A DNA stretch of 5,122 nucleotides from CAYVOX01 sp964453035 (GTDB lineage Bacteria; Chloroflexota; Anaerolineae; Anaerolineales; Anaerolineaceae), in NCBI GenBank assembly GCA_964453035.1, contig CAYVOX010000185.1:1-5122 (forward strand), given 5' to 3'. Every line of letters starts with the position of its first letter. The stretch's first letter is position 1. The translations under genes and the position numbers were made by a program. The notes under the pieces are model-generated. The model made no database searches. It was not told the origin of the DNA and worked only from the letters and a program-made list of their open reading frames with translations. Positions 1 through 5,122 of this stretch are shown piece by piece.

Positions 1-2
1 TC

Positions 3-26
3 ACCCTAATCCGGACAAATTAGAGT
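3..26. repeat. Imperfect inverted repeat upstream of the kinase gene
   Basis: The arms ACCCTAAT (3-10) and ATTAGAGT (19-26) pair at seven of eight positions around an 8-base spacer. The inner CTAAT/ATTAG pairs are perfect. The dyad lies immediately upstream of, and touches, the possible -10 box at 26-31, so it could be a regulator binding site. The arms are short and AT-rich, so chance is a real alternative. It is too weak for a terminator hairpin and has no U-tract. Confidence 0.25.
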
Positions 27-31
27 AAAAT
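26..31 (+). promoter_or_regulatory. Possible -10 box for the kinase-menaquinone operon
   Basis: TAAAAT matches the bacterial -10 consensus at five of six positions and lies in the only AT-rich stretch before the first gene. No convincing -35 hexamer fits at 16-18 bases spacing inside the window. Transcription from it would begin around 37-40, only a few bases before the ATG at 42. No Shine-Dalgarno sequence is visible there, so the mRNA could be leaderless or nearly so. The true promoter may instead lie upstream of the window. Confidence 0.3.
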
Positions 32-41
32 TAAGCCAATC

Positions 42-1721
42 ATGCACACCCTCACGCGCGAGCAGTTGGAAGAGCGGCTGGCAGCCCTGCACCGCGCCAG
101 CCTGGAGCTGGTGCGCGAAACCGCGCTGGATACCCTCCTGGAGCGCATCGCCGCCCTGGCCTGCCAGCAAGCCGGTGCCCGGTATGCCGCCGTCGGCGTG
201 CTCAACGAATCCGGCGAGCTGGAGCAGTTCATCCCCATCGGCATGAGCCCTGATGAGATTCGCCGCATGTCCCACCCCCCAGAAGGCCTGGGGCTGATTG
301 GCACCCTCATGCGCACCAGTCAAACCATCCGCCTGCCGGATCTCACCGCTCACCCGCAATCCGCCGGCTTTCCCCCCGGCCATCCCCCCATGGCCTCCTT
401 CCTGGGCGTGCCCATCCGCATGGGCGAGCGCCAGCTCGGCCAGATTTACCTCACCAACAAGCTCGCCGCTGTGGAATTCAGCGCCGAGGACCAGATGGTG
501 ATTGAAACCCTGGCCTCCTACGCCGCGGTGGCTATCTCCAACGCCCGCCTGTATTCCAAGCTGGTGGAGCGCGACGGCACCCTCACCCGCCGCAACGAAA
601 ACCTGGCCTTGCTCAACGATTTAGCCTCCACCCTGGCCTCCTCCACCGATATTGACCTGGTGCTGGATAAAGCCCTCAGCCAGGTGATTAACTACCTCAA
701 GATTGACGTCGGCGAGGTCTTTTTGCGCCAGGAGGAGGGTGACCTGCTGCGCCTGGTGCTGCACCGCGGCCCCAGCGTGGATCACCTCTGGGCGCAAAGC
801 GACTTCCGCGTGGGCGAAGGCACCGTGGGCCAGGTGGCTAAAAGCGGGCAGCCGCGCACCATCGAGCTACCCTGCGCCAGCGCCCGCGAGCTCGGCCCGG
901 ATGTGGCCGCCTCCTGCCTGCGCCAGGTCATCTGCCTGCCGCTCACCGGGCGGCGCGGGGTGTTGGGCGTGTTGTGCGTGGCCTCCACCGACCCCCACCC
1001 GCTGGACGACCTGGAAACGCAGTTCCTCTCCACCATCAGCGCCTGGGTGGGTACGGTCATCGAGAACGTGCGCCTCAACCTGCAGCAGCGCCGCCTGGCG
1101 GTGCTGGAAGAGCGCGAGCGCATCGGCATGGACCTGCACGACGGCATTATCCAGTCCATCTACGCCGTGGGCCTCACCCTGGAACACGCCCGCCTGCTGA
1201 TGATGAACTCGCCGGAAAAATCCTACCAGCGCATCGAACAGGCCATTGATGACCTCAACAGCACCATTCGCGATATCCGCGCCTACATTTTGGACCTGCG
1301 CCCGCGCCAGTTGATGGACGAAGACCTGATGGAAGGCCTGCAGCGCCTGGTGAAAGAGTTCCACACCAACACCCTGGTGGAAACCCGGCTGGACGGCCCC
1401 CCGCCGGGCACGCTCAGGCTCTCCGATAGCCATGCCAAAGCCCTCTTTCACATCTGCCAGGAGGCCCTCGCCAACGCCGCCAAGCATGCCCGCGCTCACC
1501 ACCTCAACGTGGCGCTGTGGACCACCCCCGAGCGTGTCCTGCTGGAGGTTAGCGACGACGGGCGCGGCTTTGATACCGGGCGCGTCAAGATGACCCTGGG
1601 CCACGGCCTGGCCAACATGCAAACCCGCGCCCACAACGTGGGCGGCGACGTTGAATTCTCCTCCGAACCCGGGCACGGCACCACCATCCTGGCCTGGGTG
1701 CCCGCCCTCCATGAAGACTGA
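42..1721 (+). CDS. Soluble GAF-GAF sensor histidine kinase, DosS/DevS-like
   Basis: This 559-residue two-component sensor kinase is expected to autophosphorylate on His and pass the phosphate to a NarL/DosR-type response regulator. No regulator gene is in the window. Domains in order: GAF1 about 26-172, GAF2 about 195-345, HisKA_3 dimerisation domain about 352-422 with the H-box around His366 (MDLHDGII), and HATPase_c about 462-556. The ATPase domain has its N-box near Asn478 (QEALANAAKHA), the DDGRGF motif at 505-510 and the LGHGLANM lid motif at 519-526. No signal peptide or membrane segment is present, so it should be cytoplasmic. GAF1 carries HPPMASFLGVPI at 114-125 and GQIYLTNK at 133-140, closely resembling mycobacterial DevS/DosT heme GAF domains. 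His114 and Tyr136 fall where the DevS heme ligand His149 and distal Tyr171 lie. Architecture and length match that family (DevS is about 578 residues). The ATG at 42 is the first in-frame start and lacks a visible Shine-Dalgarno. The 3' end overlaps menG by 11 bases. The kinase assignment is firm; heme binding is inferred. Confidence 0.93.
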   Translation: MHTLTREQLEERLAALHRASLELVRETALDTLLERIAALACQQAGARYAAVGVLNESGELEQFIPIGMSPDEIRRMSHPPEGLGLIGTLMRTSQTIRLPDLTAHPQSAGFPPGHPPMASFLGVPIRMGERQLGQIYLTNKLAAVEFSAEDQMVIETLASYAAVAISNARLYSKLVERDGTLTRRNENLALLNDLASTLASSTDIDLVLDKALSQVINYLKIDVGEVFLRQEEGDLLRLVLHRGPSVDHLWAQSDFRVGEGTVGQVAKSGQPRTIELPCASARELGPDVAASCLRQVICLPLTGRRGVLGVLCVASTDPHPLDDLETQFLSTISAWVGTVIENVRLNLQQRRLAVLEERERIGMDLHDGIIQSIYAVGLTLEHARLLMMNSPEKSYQRIEQAIDDLNSTIRDIRAYILDLRPRQLMDEDLMEGLQRLVKEFHTNTLVETRLDGPPPGTLRLSDSHAKALFHICQEALANAAKHARAHHLNVALWTTPERVLLEVSDDGRGFDTGRVKMTLGHGLANMQTRAHNVGGDVEFSSEPGHGTTILAWVPALHED

Positions 1722-2412
1722 CCCCCCCGCTCAAACCCGCGCCCGCTACGTGCAGGACGTATTCGAGCGCATCGCCCCGCGCTACGACCTGATGAACCGC
1801 CTGATGACCGCCGGGCAGGACGTGCGCTGGCGGCAGGAGGTCATCCGCCGCGCTGCCCCCCGCCCCGGCGATTCCCTCCTGGACCTGGGCGCCGGCACCG
1901 GCGACCTGGCGCGCGAAGCCCTGCGCCAGTGCCCTACCTGCCGCGTCACCGCCGCCGATTTTACCCTCGGCATGATGCTGGAGGGCCAGCGCCGCAACCC
2001 CGCTGCCCATGCCTGGGCCGCCGCCGATGCCCTGTATTTACCCTTTCCGGATGCCGCCTTTGACGTGCTCGTCTCGGGTTACCTGCTGCGCAACGTCACC
2101 GATCTCACCCGCGCCCTGGCTGAGCAGTACCGCGTGCTCAAACCCGGCGGGCGCTGGGTTGCGCTGGATACCACCCGCCCGGGGCGCTCGCTGCTCAGCC
2201 CGTTGATTCGCTTCCACATGCACCGCGTCATCCCGGCGGTGGGCAGCCTACTCACCGGCCAGCGCGACGCCTACACCTACCTGCCCGATTCCACCGAGTC
2301 CTTTCTGCGCGCCGAGGAACTTCTGGCGCGCCTGGCAGCAGCGGGATTCACCAAAGTGGGCTTTGCGCGGCGCATGTTTGGTACAATGGCGGTACACTGG
2401 GGAGTGAAGTGA
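1711..2412 (+). CDS. menG: Demethylmenaquinone C-methyltransferase (MenG/UbiE)
   Basis: This 233-residue class I SAM-dependent methyltransferase should convert demethylmenaquinone to menaquinone (or act on a ubiquinone precursor, depending on the host's quinone). Diagnostic UbiE/COQ5 features are visible: the N-terminal FERIAPRYDLMNRLMTAGQ (18-36), SAM motif I LLDLGAGTGD (56-65), ADFTLGMM (82-89), and LPFPDAAFDVL (110-120) followed by LLRNVTD (125-131). RVLKPGGR (141-148) and the near-C-terminal GTMAVHWGVK also fit. Length is typical for the family. The ATG at 1711 was chosen because homology begins within about ten residues of it. A TTG at 1651 would only add a Pro-rich extension read out of frame inside the kinase gene. 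The start overlaps the kinase stop by 11 bases with no Shine-Dalgarno before it, so translation probably depends on termination-reinitiation. Neighbouring ubiX supports a menaquinone role. A C7 tract lies at codons 4-6. Confidence 0.92.
   Translation: MKTDPPAQTRARYVQDVFERIAPRYDLMNRLMTAGQDVRWRQEVIRRAAPRPGDSLLDLGAGTGDLAREALRQCPTCRVTAADFTLGMMLEGQRRNPAAHAWAAADALYLPFPDAAFDVLVSGYLLRNVTDLTRALAEQYRVLKPGGRWVALDTTRPGRSLLSPLIRFHMHRVIPAVGSLLTGQRDAYTYLPDSTESFLRAEELLARLAAAGFTKVGFARRMFGTMAVHWGVK
2399..2404 (+). promoter_or_regulatory. Ribosome binding site for the ubiX fusion gene
   Basis: GGGGAG ends nine bases before the ATG at 2414 and lies within the last codons of menG. It is one of only two purine-rich Shine-Dalgarno candidates at good or tolerable spacing in the window. 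It supports the ATG at 2414, one base after the menG stop. Confidence 0.6.
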
Positions 2413-2413
2413 A

Positions 2414-3424
2414 ATGAGCGTGAAGCGATTGGTGGTTGGCATCAGCGGCAGTTCGGGCGTCATTTTGGGCATCCGCCTGCTGCAGGCGCTGCGCGAGGCA
2501 GAGGTTGAATCGCACCTGGTGCTCACCCGCTCGGCGCGGCTCACCATCGAGCAGGAGACGGACTGGCGCGTGGAAGATGTGCTGGCGCTGGCGGATGCCG
2601 TCTATGCCCCCGGCGATATCGGCGCGGCGATTGCCTCCGGTTCTTTTCCGGCCCACGGCATGCTGGTGGCGCCCTGCTCCATCAAGTCGCTCTCGGCCGT
2701 AGCCAACAGCTACGCCGCCGATTTGCTCTCCCGTGCCGCGGATGTGACCCTCAAAGAGGGCCGCCCGCTGCTGCTGGTAGTGCGTGAAACACCCCTCCAC
2801 CGCGGGCATTTGCGCCTGATGATGCGCGCCGCCGAAGCCGGGGCTATCATCTTCCCGCCCGCTCCCGCCTTCTACAACCACCCGCAGACAGTTGATGACC
2901 TGGTGGATAACCTGGTGGGCCGCATGCTGGCTCGCATCGGCCTCCAGAACACGCTCTTCACCCCCTGGATGGGCACCCAGCCGCGCGATGCCACCCGCTG
3001 GCCCCCCGCCGATTTTCTCTCCCTGCCCGCCCTGACGCTCGCCACCACCGGCGCGGATGGCGCCCCCCACGCCGCCGCCGTTTACTTCGCCGCCGATGAG
3101 CGCAACCGGCTGTATTTCTTCTCCGAGCCCGAAAGCCAGCATACCCGGGATCTGACCGCCAATCCGCGCGCCGCTGCCGCCATCCAGCCCCACGTCTCCG
3201 GCTGGCAGGAAATCCGCGGCCTGCAACTGCGCGGTACGGTGGCCCTGGTGCCCGAGGGCGCCGAATGGGAGCATGCCTGGCAGGTTTACCAGGCCAGGTT
3301 CCCCTTTGTGGCCGGCCTCAAAGAGATTATCGTCAAAAACAGCCTGTACGTCTTCACCCCTGATTGGATCCGCCTGGTGGATAACCGCCGCGGCTTTGGA
3401 TACAAGGAAGAAAAAACCTTCTAA
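2414..3424 (+). CDS. ubiX: UbiX flavin prenyltransferase fused to a YhbP/PNPOx-like domain
   Basis: This 336-residue protein has two parts. Residues 1 to about 188 are a flavin prenyltransferase, which joins a dimethylallyl group to reduced FMN to make the prenyl-FMN cofactor of UbiD-family decarboxylases. Visible motifs are the FMN-binding GISGSSG (9-15), APCSIKSLSAVANSYA (86-101), LKEGRPLLLVVRETPL (113-128) and FYNHPQTVDDLV (153-164). Arg107, Lys114, Arg124, Glu125 and Tyr154 keep the spacing of the Pseudomonas UbiX active-site residues Arg122, Lys129, Arg139, Glu140 and Tyr169. Trp185 matches the conserved C-terminal tryptophan. Normal UbiX proteins end here, at about 190-210 residues. Residues about 196-330 form a second domain like the YhbP/pyridoxamine-phosphate-oxidase split barrel, with LTLATTGADGAPHAAAVYF (207-225), EIRGLQLRGT (266-275), RFPF (295-298) and RLVDNRRGFGYKEE (320-333). 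The reading frame is continuous through the linker. It lies one base after menG, and its stop overlaps the next start. UbiX activity is well supported; the second domain's ligand and activity are unknown. Confidence 0.9.
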   Translation: MSVKRLVVGISGSSGVILGIRLLQALREAEVESHLVLTRSARLTIEQETDWRVEDVLALADAVYAPGDIGAAIASGSFPAHGMLVAPCSIKSLSAVANSYAADLLSRAADVTLKEGRPLLLVVRETPLHRGHLRLMMRAAEAGAIIFPPAPAFYNHPQTVDDLVDNLVGRMLARIGLQNTLFTPWMGTQPRDATRWPPADFLSLPALTLATTGADGAPHAAAVYFAADERNRLYFFSEPESQHTRDLTANPRAAAAIQPHVSGWQEIRGLQLRGTVALVPEGAEWEHAWQVYQARFPFVAGLKEIIVKNSLYVFTPDWIRLVDNRRGFGYKEEKTF

Positions 3425-4167
3425 TGGATGAGAAACGCCTCCAAAAAGCTGCCCTGCGCGGCGAGCCTTCTTACGTGTGGCGCGCCGGGCAGGTTCGCCG
3501 CCTGGAAATGATCCTGGAAGCCGCCGGGGAGCGCGCCCAGGGCCGCGTGCTGGTGGATGGCTGCGGCGTAGGCGAATACCTGGGCCGCCTTTCAGCGCAG
3601 GGGTCGCAGGCCGTGGGGCTGGATATCGAACTGGAGCGCACCCGCGAAGCGCTGCAAAAAGCGCCGCGCGTGGTGTGTGCCGCCGGTGAACACCTCCCCT
3701 TCCCCTCCGACTATTTCGAGCTGGTGCTCAGCCACGAGGTGCTGGAGCACGTTCAGAATGACTCCCAGGCCGTCAGCGAGATTGTGCGCGTGCTGCGCCC
3801 GGGCGGGCGGCTGGTGCTGTTTGTGCCCAACCGCGGCTATCCCTTCGAAACGCACGGCATTTACTGGCGCGGCAGGTATCACTTTGGCAACATTCCGCTG
3901 GTCAACTGGCTTCCGCGGCGGTGGCGCGACAAGCTGGCCCCCCACGTGGATGTTTACACCCGCGCCGACCTGCAAAAACTGTTCGCCGGACAGCCGGTGC
4001 GCTTCATCCTGCGCACCGTGATTTTCGGCGCGTACGATAATATCATCGCCCGCCGCCCCCGGCTGGGAAAACTGCTGCGCGGCCTGCTGCAGGCCCTGGA
4101 GCGCACTCCCCTGCGCGAGCTGGGCCTTTCGCACTTCTGGGTGGTCGAAAAATCCCCCCTGCTGTAA
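3424..4167 (+). CDS. Class I SAM-dependent methyltransferase, substrate unknown
   Basis: This 247-residue protein has a Methyltransf_11-type Rossmann core. SAM motif I is VLVDGCGVGEYLGRL (42-56), and the acidic residue binding the SAM ribose is Asp67 in VGLDIE. GEHLPFPSDYFELVLSHEV (88-106) and VLRPGGRLVLFVPN (123-136) complete the fold. The C-terminal third (about 140-247) carries YWRGRYHFGNIPLVNWLP (147-164) and an Arg-rich amphipathic stretch (about 205-230), then ends in SHFWVVEK. It could shape a pocket for a lipid or aromatic substrate, but nothing in the sequence names that substrate. Its start ATG shares one base with the ubiX stop (TAATG). An AAGGAAG at 3404-3410 is 13 bases upstream, rather far for a Shine-Dalgarno, so translational coupling is likely. 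Co-location with menG and ubiX hints at quinone or polar-lipid chemistry, but this is only guilt by association. Confidence 0.82.
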   Translation: MDEKRLQKAALRGEPSYVWRAGQVRRLEMILEAAGERAQGRVLVDGCGVGEYLGRLSAQGSQAVGLDIELERTREALQKAPRVVCAAGEHLPFPSDYFELVLSHEVLEHVQNDSQAVSEIVRVLRPGGRLVLFVPNRGYPFETHGIYWRGRYHFGNIPLVNWLPRRWRDKLAPHVDVYTRADLQKLFAGQPVRFILRTVIFGAYDNIIARRPRLGKLLRGLLQALERTPLRELGLSHFWVVEKSPLL

Positions 4168-4198
4168 GCCTGCGCCTTACCCCTCATTCATTTTGTCC

Positions 4199-5059
4199 AT
4201 GCGCCCCTCATTTTCTCTTTCATGGTGGCTGCCGCGCCTGCTGCTGGCGTTCATCCTGGCCTGGGTCAGCGTGCTGGGCGGGTTTGCGGCGGTGTATGTC
4301 CAATCCCTGCTGCACCCCACCTGCCCTACCGGCCTGCCGCAACCGCCCGGCTACCAATCCGTCGCGCTCGCCTCCCCGCGGGGCTTTAGCCTTTCCGGGT
4401 GGTACCTCGCGCCAACCAACGGCGCTGTGATTATCCTGCTGGGCGGGCACGGCGCCAATCGCGATGCCATGCTGCCCGAAGCTGAGATGTTGGCCTCCGC
4501 CGGGTACGGCATCCTCGCCCTGGAGCAGCGCGCCTGCGCCGGGCAGTTGGCAACGCTGGGCTACAGAGAAGCGGAGGATGTTCTCCTGGCGGTGGATTAC
4601 GCCTTGCGCCAGCCGGGAGTGATGTGGGTGGGCGCGCTGGGATTTTCAGCGGGTGGGGTGGCGGTCATCCGAGCAGCCGCCCAGGATGAGCGCATCCGGG
4701 CGGTGGTTGCCGAAGGCAACTACGCCAGCCTGCTCGAAGAGATGTCCCCCGCTCCGGGCGGCGCGCAGGCCTGGCTGGAATGGCAGTTGCACCCCCTGGC
4801 AGCCGCCTTTTACACCCTGCAAACCGGTATCTGGCCCGGGCTGGTCAACCCGCAGGGCGACCTGGCGCGCATCAGCCCGCGGCCCGTGCTGCTCATCCAC
4901 GGCCAGTTGGAGGTTGCCCGCACCCGCGGCGAGAAGCAGTTCGAATCCGCCACCCAACCCAAAACGCTGTGGGTGGCGCCGGGGGTGGGGCATGGGGGTT
5001 ACCTGCAGGCGGCGGGTTACCCGCTGACACTGGTTGGGTTCTTCGATTTGGCGCGTTAG
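4199..5059 (+). CDS. Membrane-anchored alpha/beta hydrolase
   Basis: This 286-residue protein starts with a short positive N-terminus and one hydrophobic segment (about 9-36: LPRLLLAFILAWVSVLGGFA and following). It is probably an uncleaved signal anchor placing the enzyme outside the membrane. The rest is an alpha/beta-hydrolase core of the serine-aminopeptidase/DUF1749-like kind: GGHGANRD around the oxyanion region (82-89), nucleophile elbow GFSAGG with Ser150 (148-153), and catalytic His265 in GVGHGG. The acid normally seen as Asp in the IHGxxD motif is Glu238 here (LLIHGQLE, 231-238), and the usual VP following it is absent. RACAG (111-115) replaces the common RGHGxS. Substrate is unknown; esterase, lipase or peptidase are all possible. 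ATG 4199 is preferred to the in-frame TTG at 4193; neither has a Shine-Dalgarno. It lies 31 bases after the methyltransferase with no terminator between, so it may belong to the same transcript. Confidence 0.8.
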   Translation: MRPSFSLSWWLPRLLLAFILAWVSVLGGFAAVYVQSLLHPTCPTGLPQPPGYQSVALASPRGFSLSGWYLAPTNGAVIILLGGHGANRDAMLPEAEMLASAGYGILALEQRACAGQLATLGYREAEDVLLAVDYALRQPGVMWVGALGFSAGGVAVIRAAAQDERIRAVVAEGNYASLLEEMSPAPGGAQAWLEWQLHPLAAAFYTLQTGIWPGLVNPQGDLARISPRPVLLIHGQLEVARTRGEKQFESATQPKTLWVAPGVGHGGYLQAAGYPLTLVGFFDLAR

Positions 5060-5083
5060 CCAAGTTGTGAATTAAGATATAAT
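5056..5083 (+). promoter_or_regulatory. Putative promoter for the gene entering at the right edge
   Basis: A perfect TATAAT -10 hexamer lies at 5078-5083. The best -35 at usable spacing is TTAGCC (5056-5061, 16 bases upstream), which matches the consensus at only three of six positions and overlaps the hydrolase stop. The expected transcription start is near 5090, giving an untranslated leader of about 20 bases that holds a strong Shine-Dalgarno. The position in the only AT-rich stretch between genes suggests a new transcription unit begins here. Confidence 0.55.
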
Positions 5084-5085
5084 TC
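5069..5085. repeat. Perfect 6-bp-arm dyad overlapping the -10 box
   Basis: GAATTA (5069-5074) and TAATTC (5080-5085) are perfect reverse complements around a 5-base spacer (AGATA). The right arm and spacer overlap the TATAAT -10 box, the classic place for a repressor operator. The AT-rich composition means such a dyad could arise by chance. Confidence 0.3.
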
Positions 5086-5102
5086 CCTCAACGTCTCACG
5101 CC

Positions 5103-5110
5103 GGGGAGGG
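5103..5110 (+). promoter_or_regulatory. Shine-Dalgarno sequence for the right-edge gene
   Basis: GGGGAGGG contains a GGAGG core (5105-5109), the strongest anti-16S match in the window. It sits only three bases before the ATG at 5113, which is short spacing. The GGGG at its left edge would give a more normal distance, or a later start beyond the window may be used. Confidence 0.55.
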
Positions 5111-5112
5111 TT

Positions 5113-5122
5113 ATGATTCTTT
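5113..5122 (+). CDS. First codons of an unidentified gene cut by the window edge
   Basis: An ATG follows the promoter and Shine-Dalgarno elements and opens a frame reading Met-Ile-Leu before the sequence ends. Three codons are too few to name a product. The call rests only on the upstream TATAAT and GGGGAGGG signals and on the same-strand gene layout. Confidence 0.4.

Noticed and set aside
1651..1710. TTG start giving MenG 20 extra residues
   Set aside because: The extra residues are a Pro-rich out-of-frame reading of the kinase 3' end, and UbiE homology starts right after the ATG at 1711.
867..1712. 281-codon open frame on the minus strand opposite the kinase gene
   Set aside because: Low-complexity translation with no domain signature, fully antisense to the conserved kinase core. 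It is a shadow ORF.
1722..1728. C7 homopolymer just after the menG start, as a possible phase-variable tract
   Set aside because: Proline CCC codons are frequent in this GC-rich sequence, the frame is intact, and a run of seven is short for phase variation.
2380..2400. Near-perfect tandem GGTACAATGG / GGTACACTGG with a TACAAT that resembles a -10 box
   Set aside because: It encodes the conserved MenG C-terminus (GTMAVHWG) and has no -35 at proper spacing. The gene order already explains ubiX expression by coupling.
2348..3274. 308-codon open frame on the minus strand opposite menG and ubiX
   Set aside because: Its Gly/Ala/His/Gln-rich translation has no recognisable motif, and it mirrors the third-position G/C bias of the well-supported + strand genes. 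It is a shadow ORF.
4168..4198. Possible terminator between the methyltransferase and hydrolase genes
   Set aside because: No stable inverted repeat is present before the TTTT at 4191-4194, so there is no support for an intrinsic terminator.

Overview
The window is GC-rich, tightly packed, and coded entirely on the + strand. A strong G/C preference at third codon positions produces many long antisense shadow ORFs. Cytoplasmic tandem-GAF/HisKA_3 kinases, a UbiE/MenG-type methyltransferase and a UbiX with a C-terminal extension together resemble a Chloroflexota genome, perhaps Anaerolineae. That assignment is an inference from gene style, with no marker gene to support it.

Layout: (1) 1-41 is a short AT-rich leader with a possible -10 box and an imperfect dyad. 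(2) 42-1721 encodes a soluble GAF-GAF-HisKA_3-HATPase sensor histidine kinase of the DosS/DevS/DosT type. Its first GAF domain retains a histidine and a tyrosine at the positions of the DevS heme ligand and distal tyrosine. (3) 1711-2412 encodes MenG/UbiE, the demethylmenaquinone C-methyltransferase, and overlaps the kinase by 11 bases. (4) 2414-3424 encodes a UbiX-type flavin prenyltransferase fused in frame to a YhbP/PNPOx-like split-barrel domain. (5) 3424-4167 encodes a class I SAM methyltransferase of unknown substrate, overlapping the previous stop by one base. (6) 4199-5059 encodes a membrane-anchored alpha/beta hydrolase after a 31-base gap. (7) 5060-5122 holds a consensus -10 box inside a dyad, a purine-rich Shine-Dalgarno sequence and the first codons of another gene.

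How the genes fit together: the first four genes overlap or abut and are almost certainly co-transcribed. MenG performs the last methylation of menaquinone. UbiX makes prenylated FMN for a UbiD-type decarboxylase, which the futalosine menaquinone route needs just before that methylation. The operon therefore looks like a late menaquinone module headed by a putative heme/redox sensor kinase. The two points most worth following up are the heme-ligand signature in the kinase next to quinone genes, and the UbiX-split-barrel fusion, which may couple FMN handling to prenyl-FMN synthesis. No rRNA, tRNA, CRISPR array, insertion sequence or clear terminator was seen.
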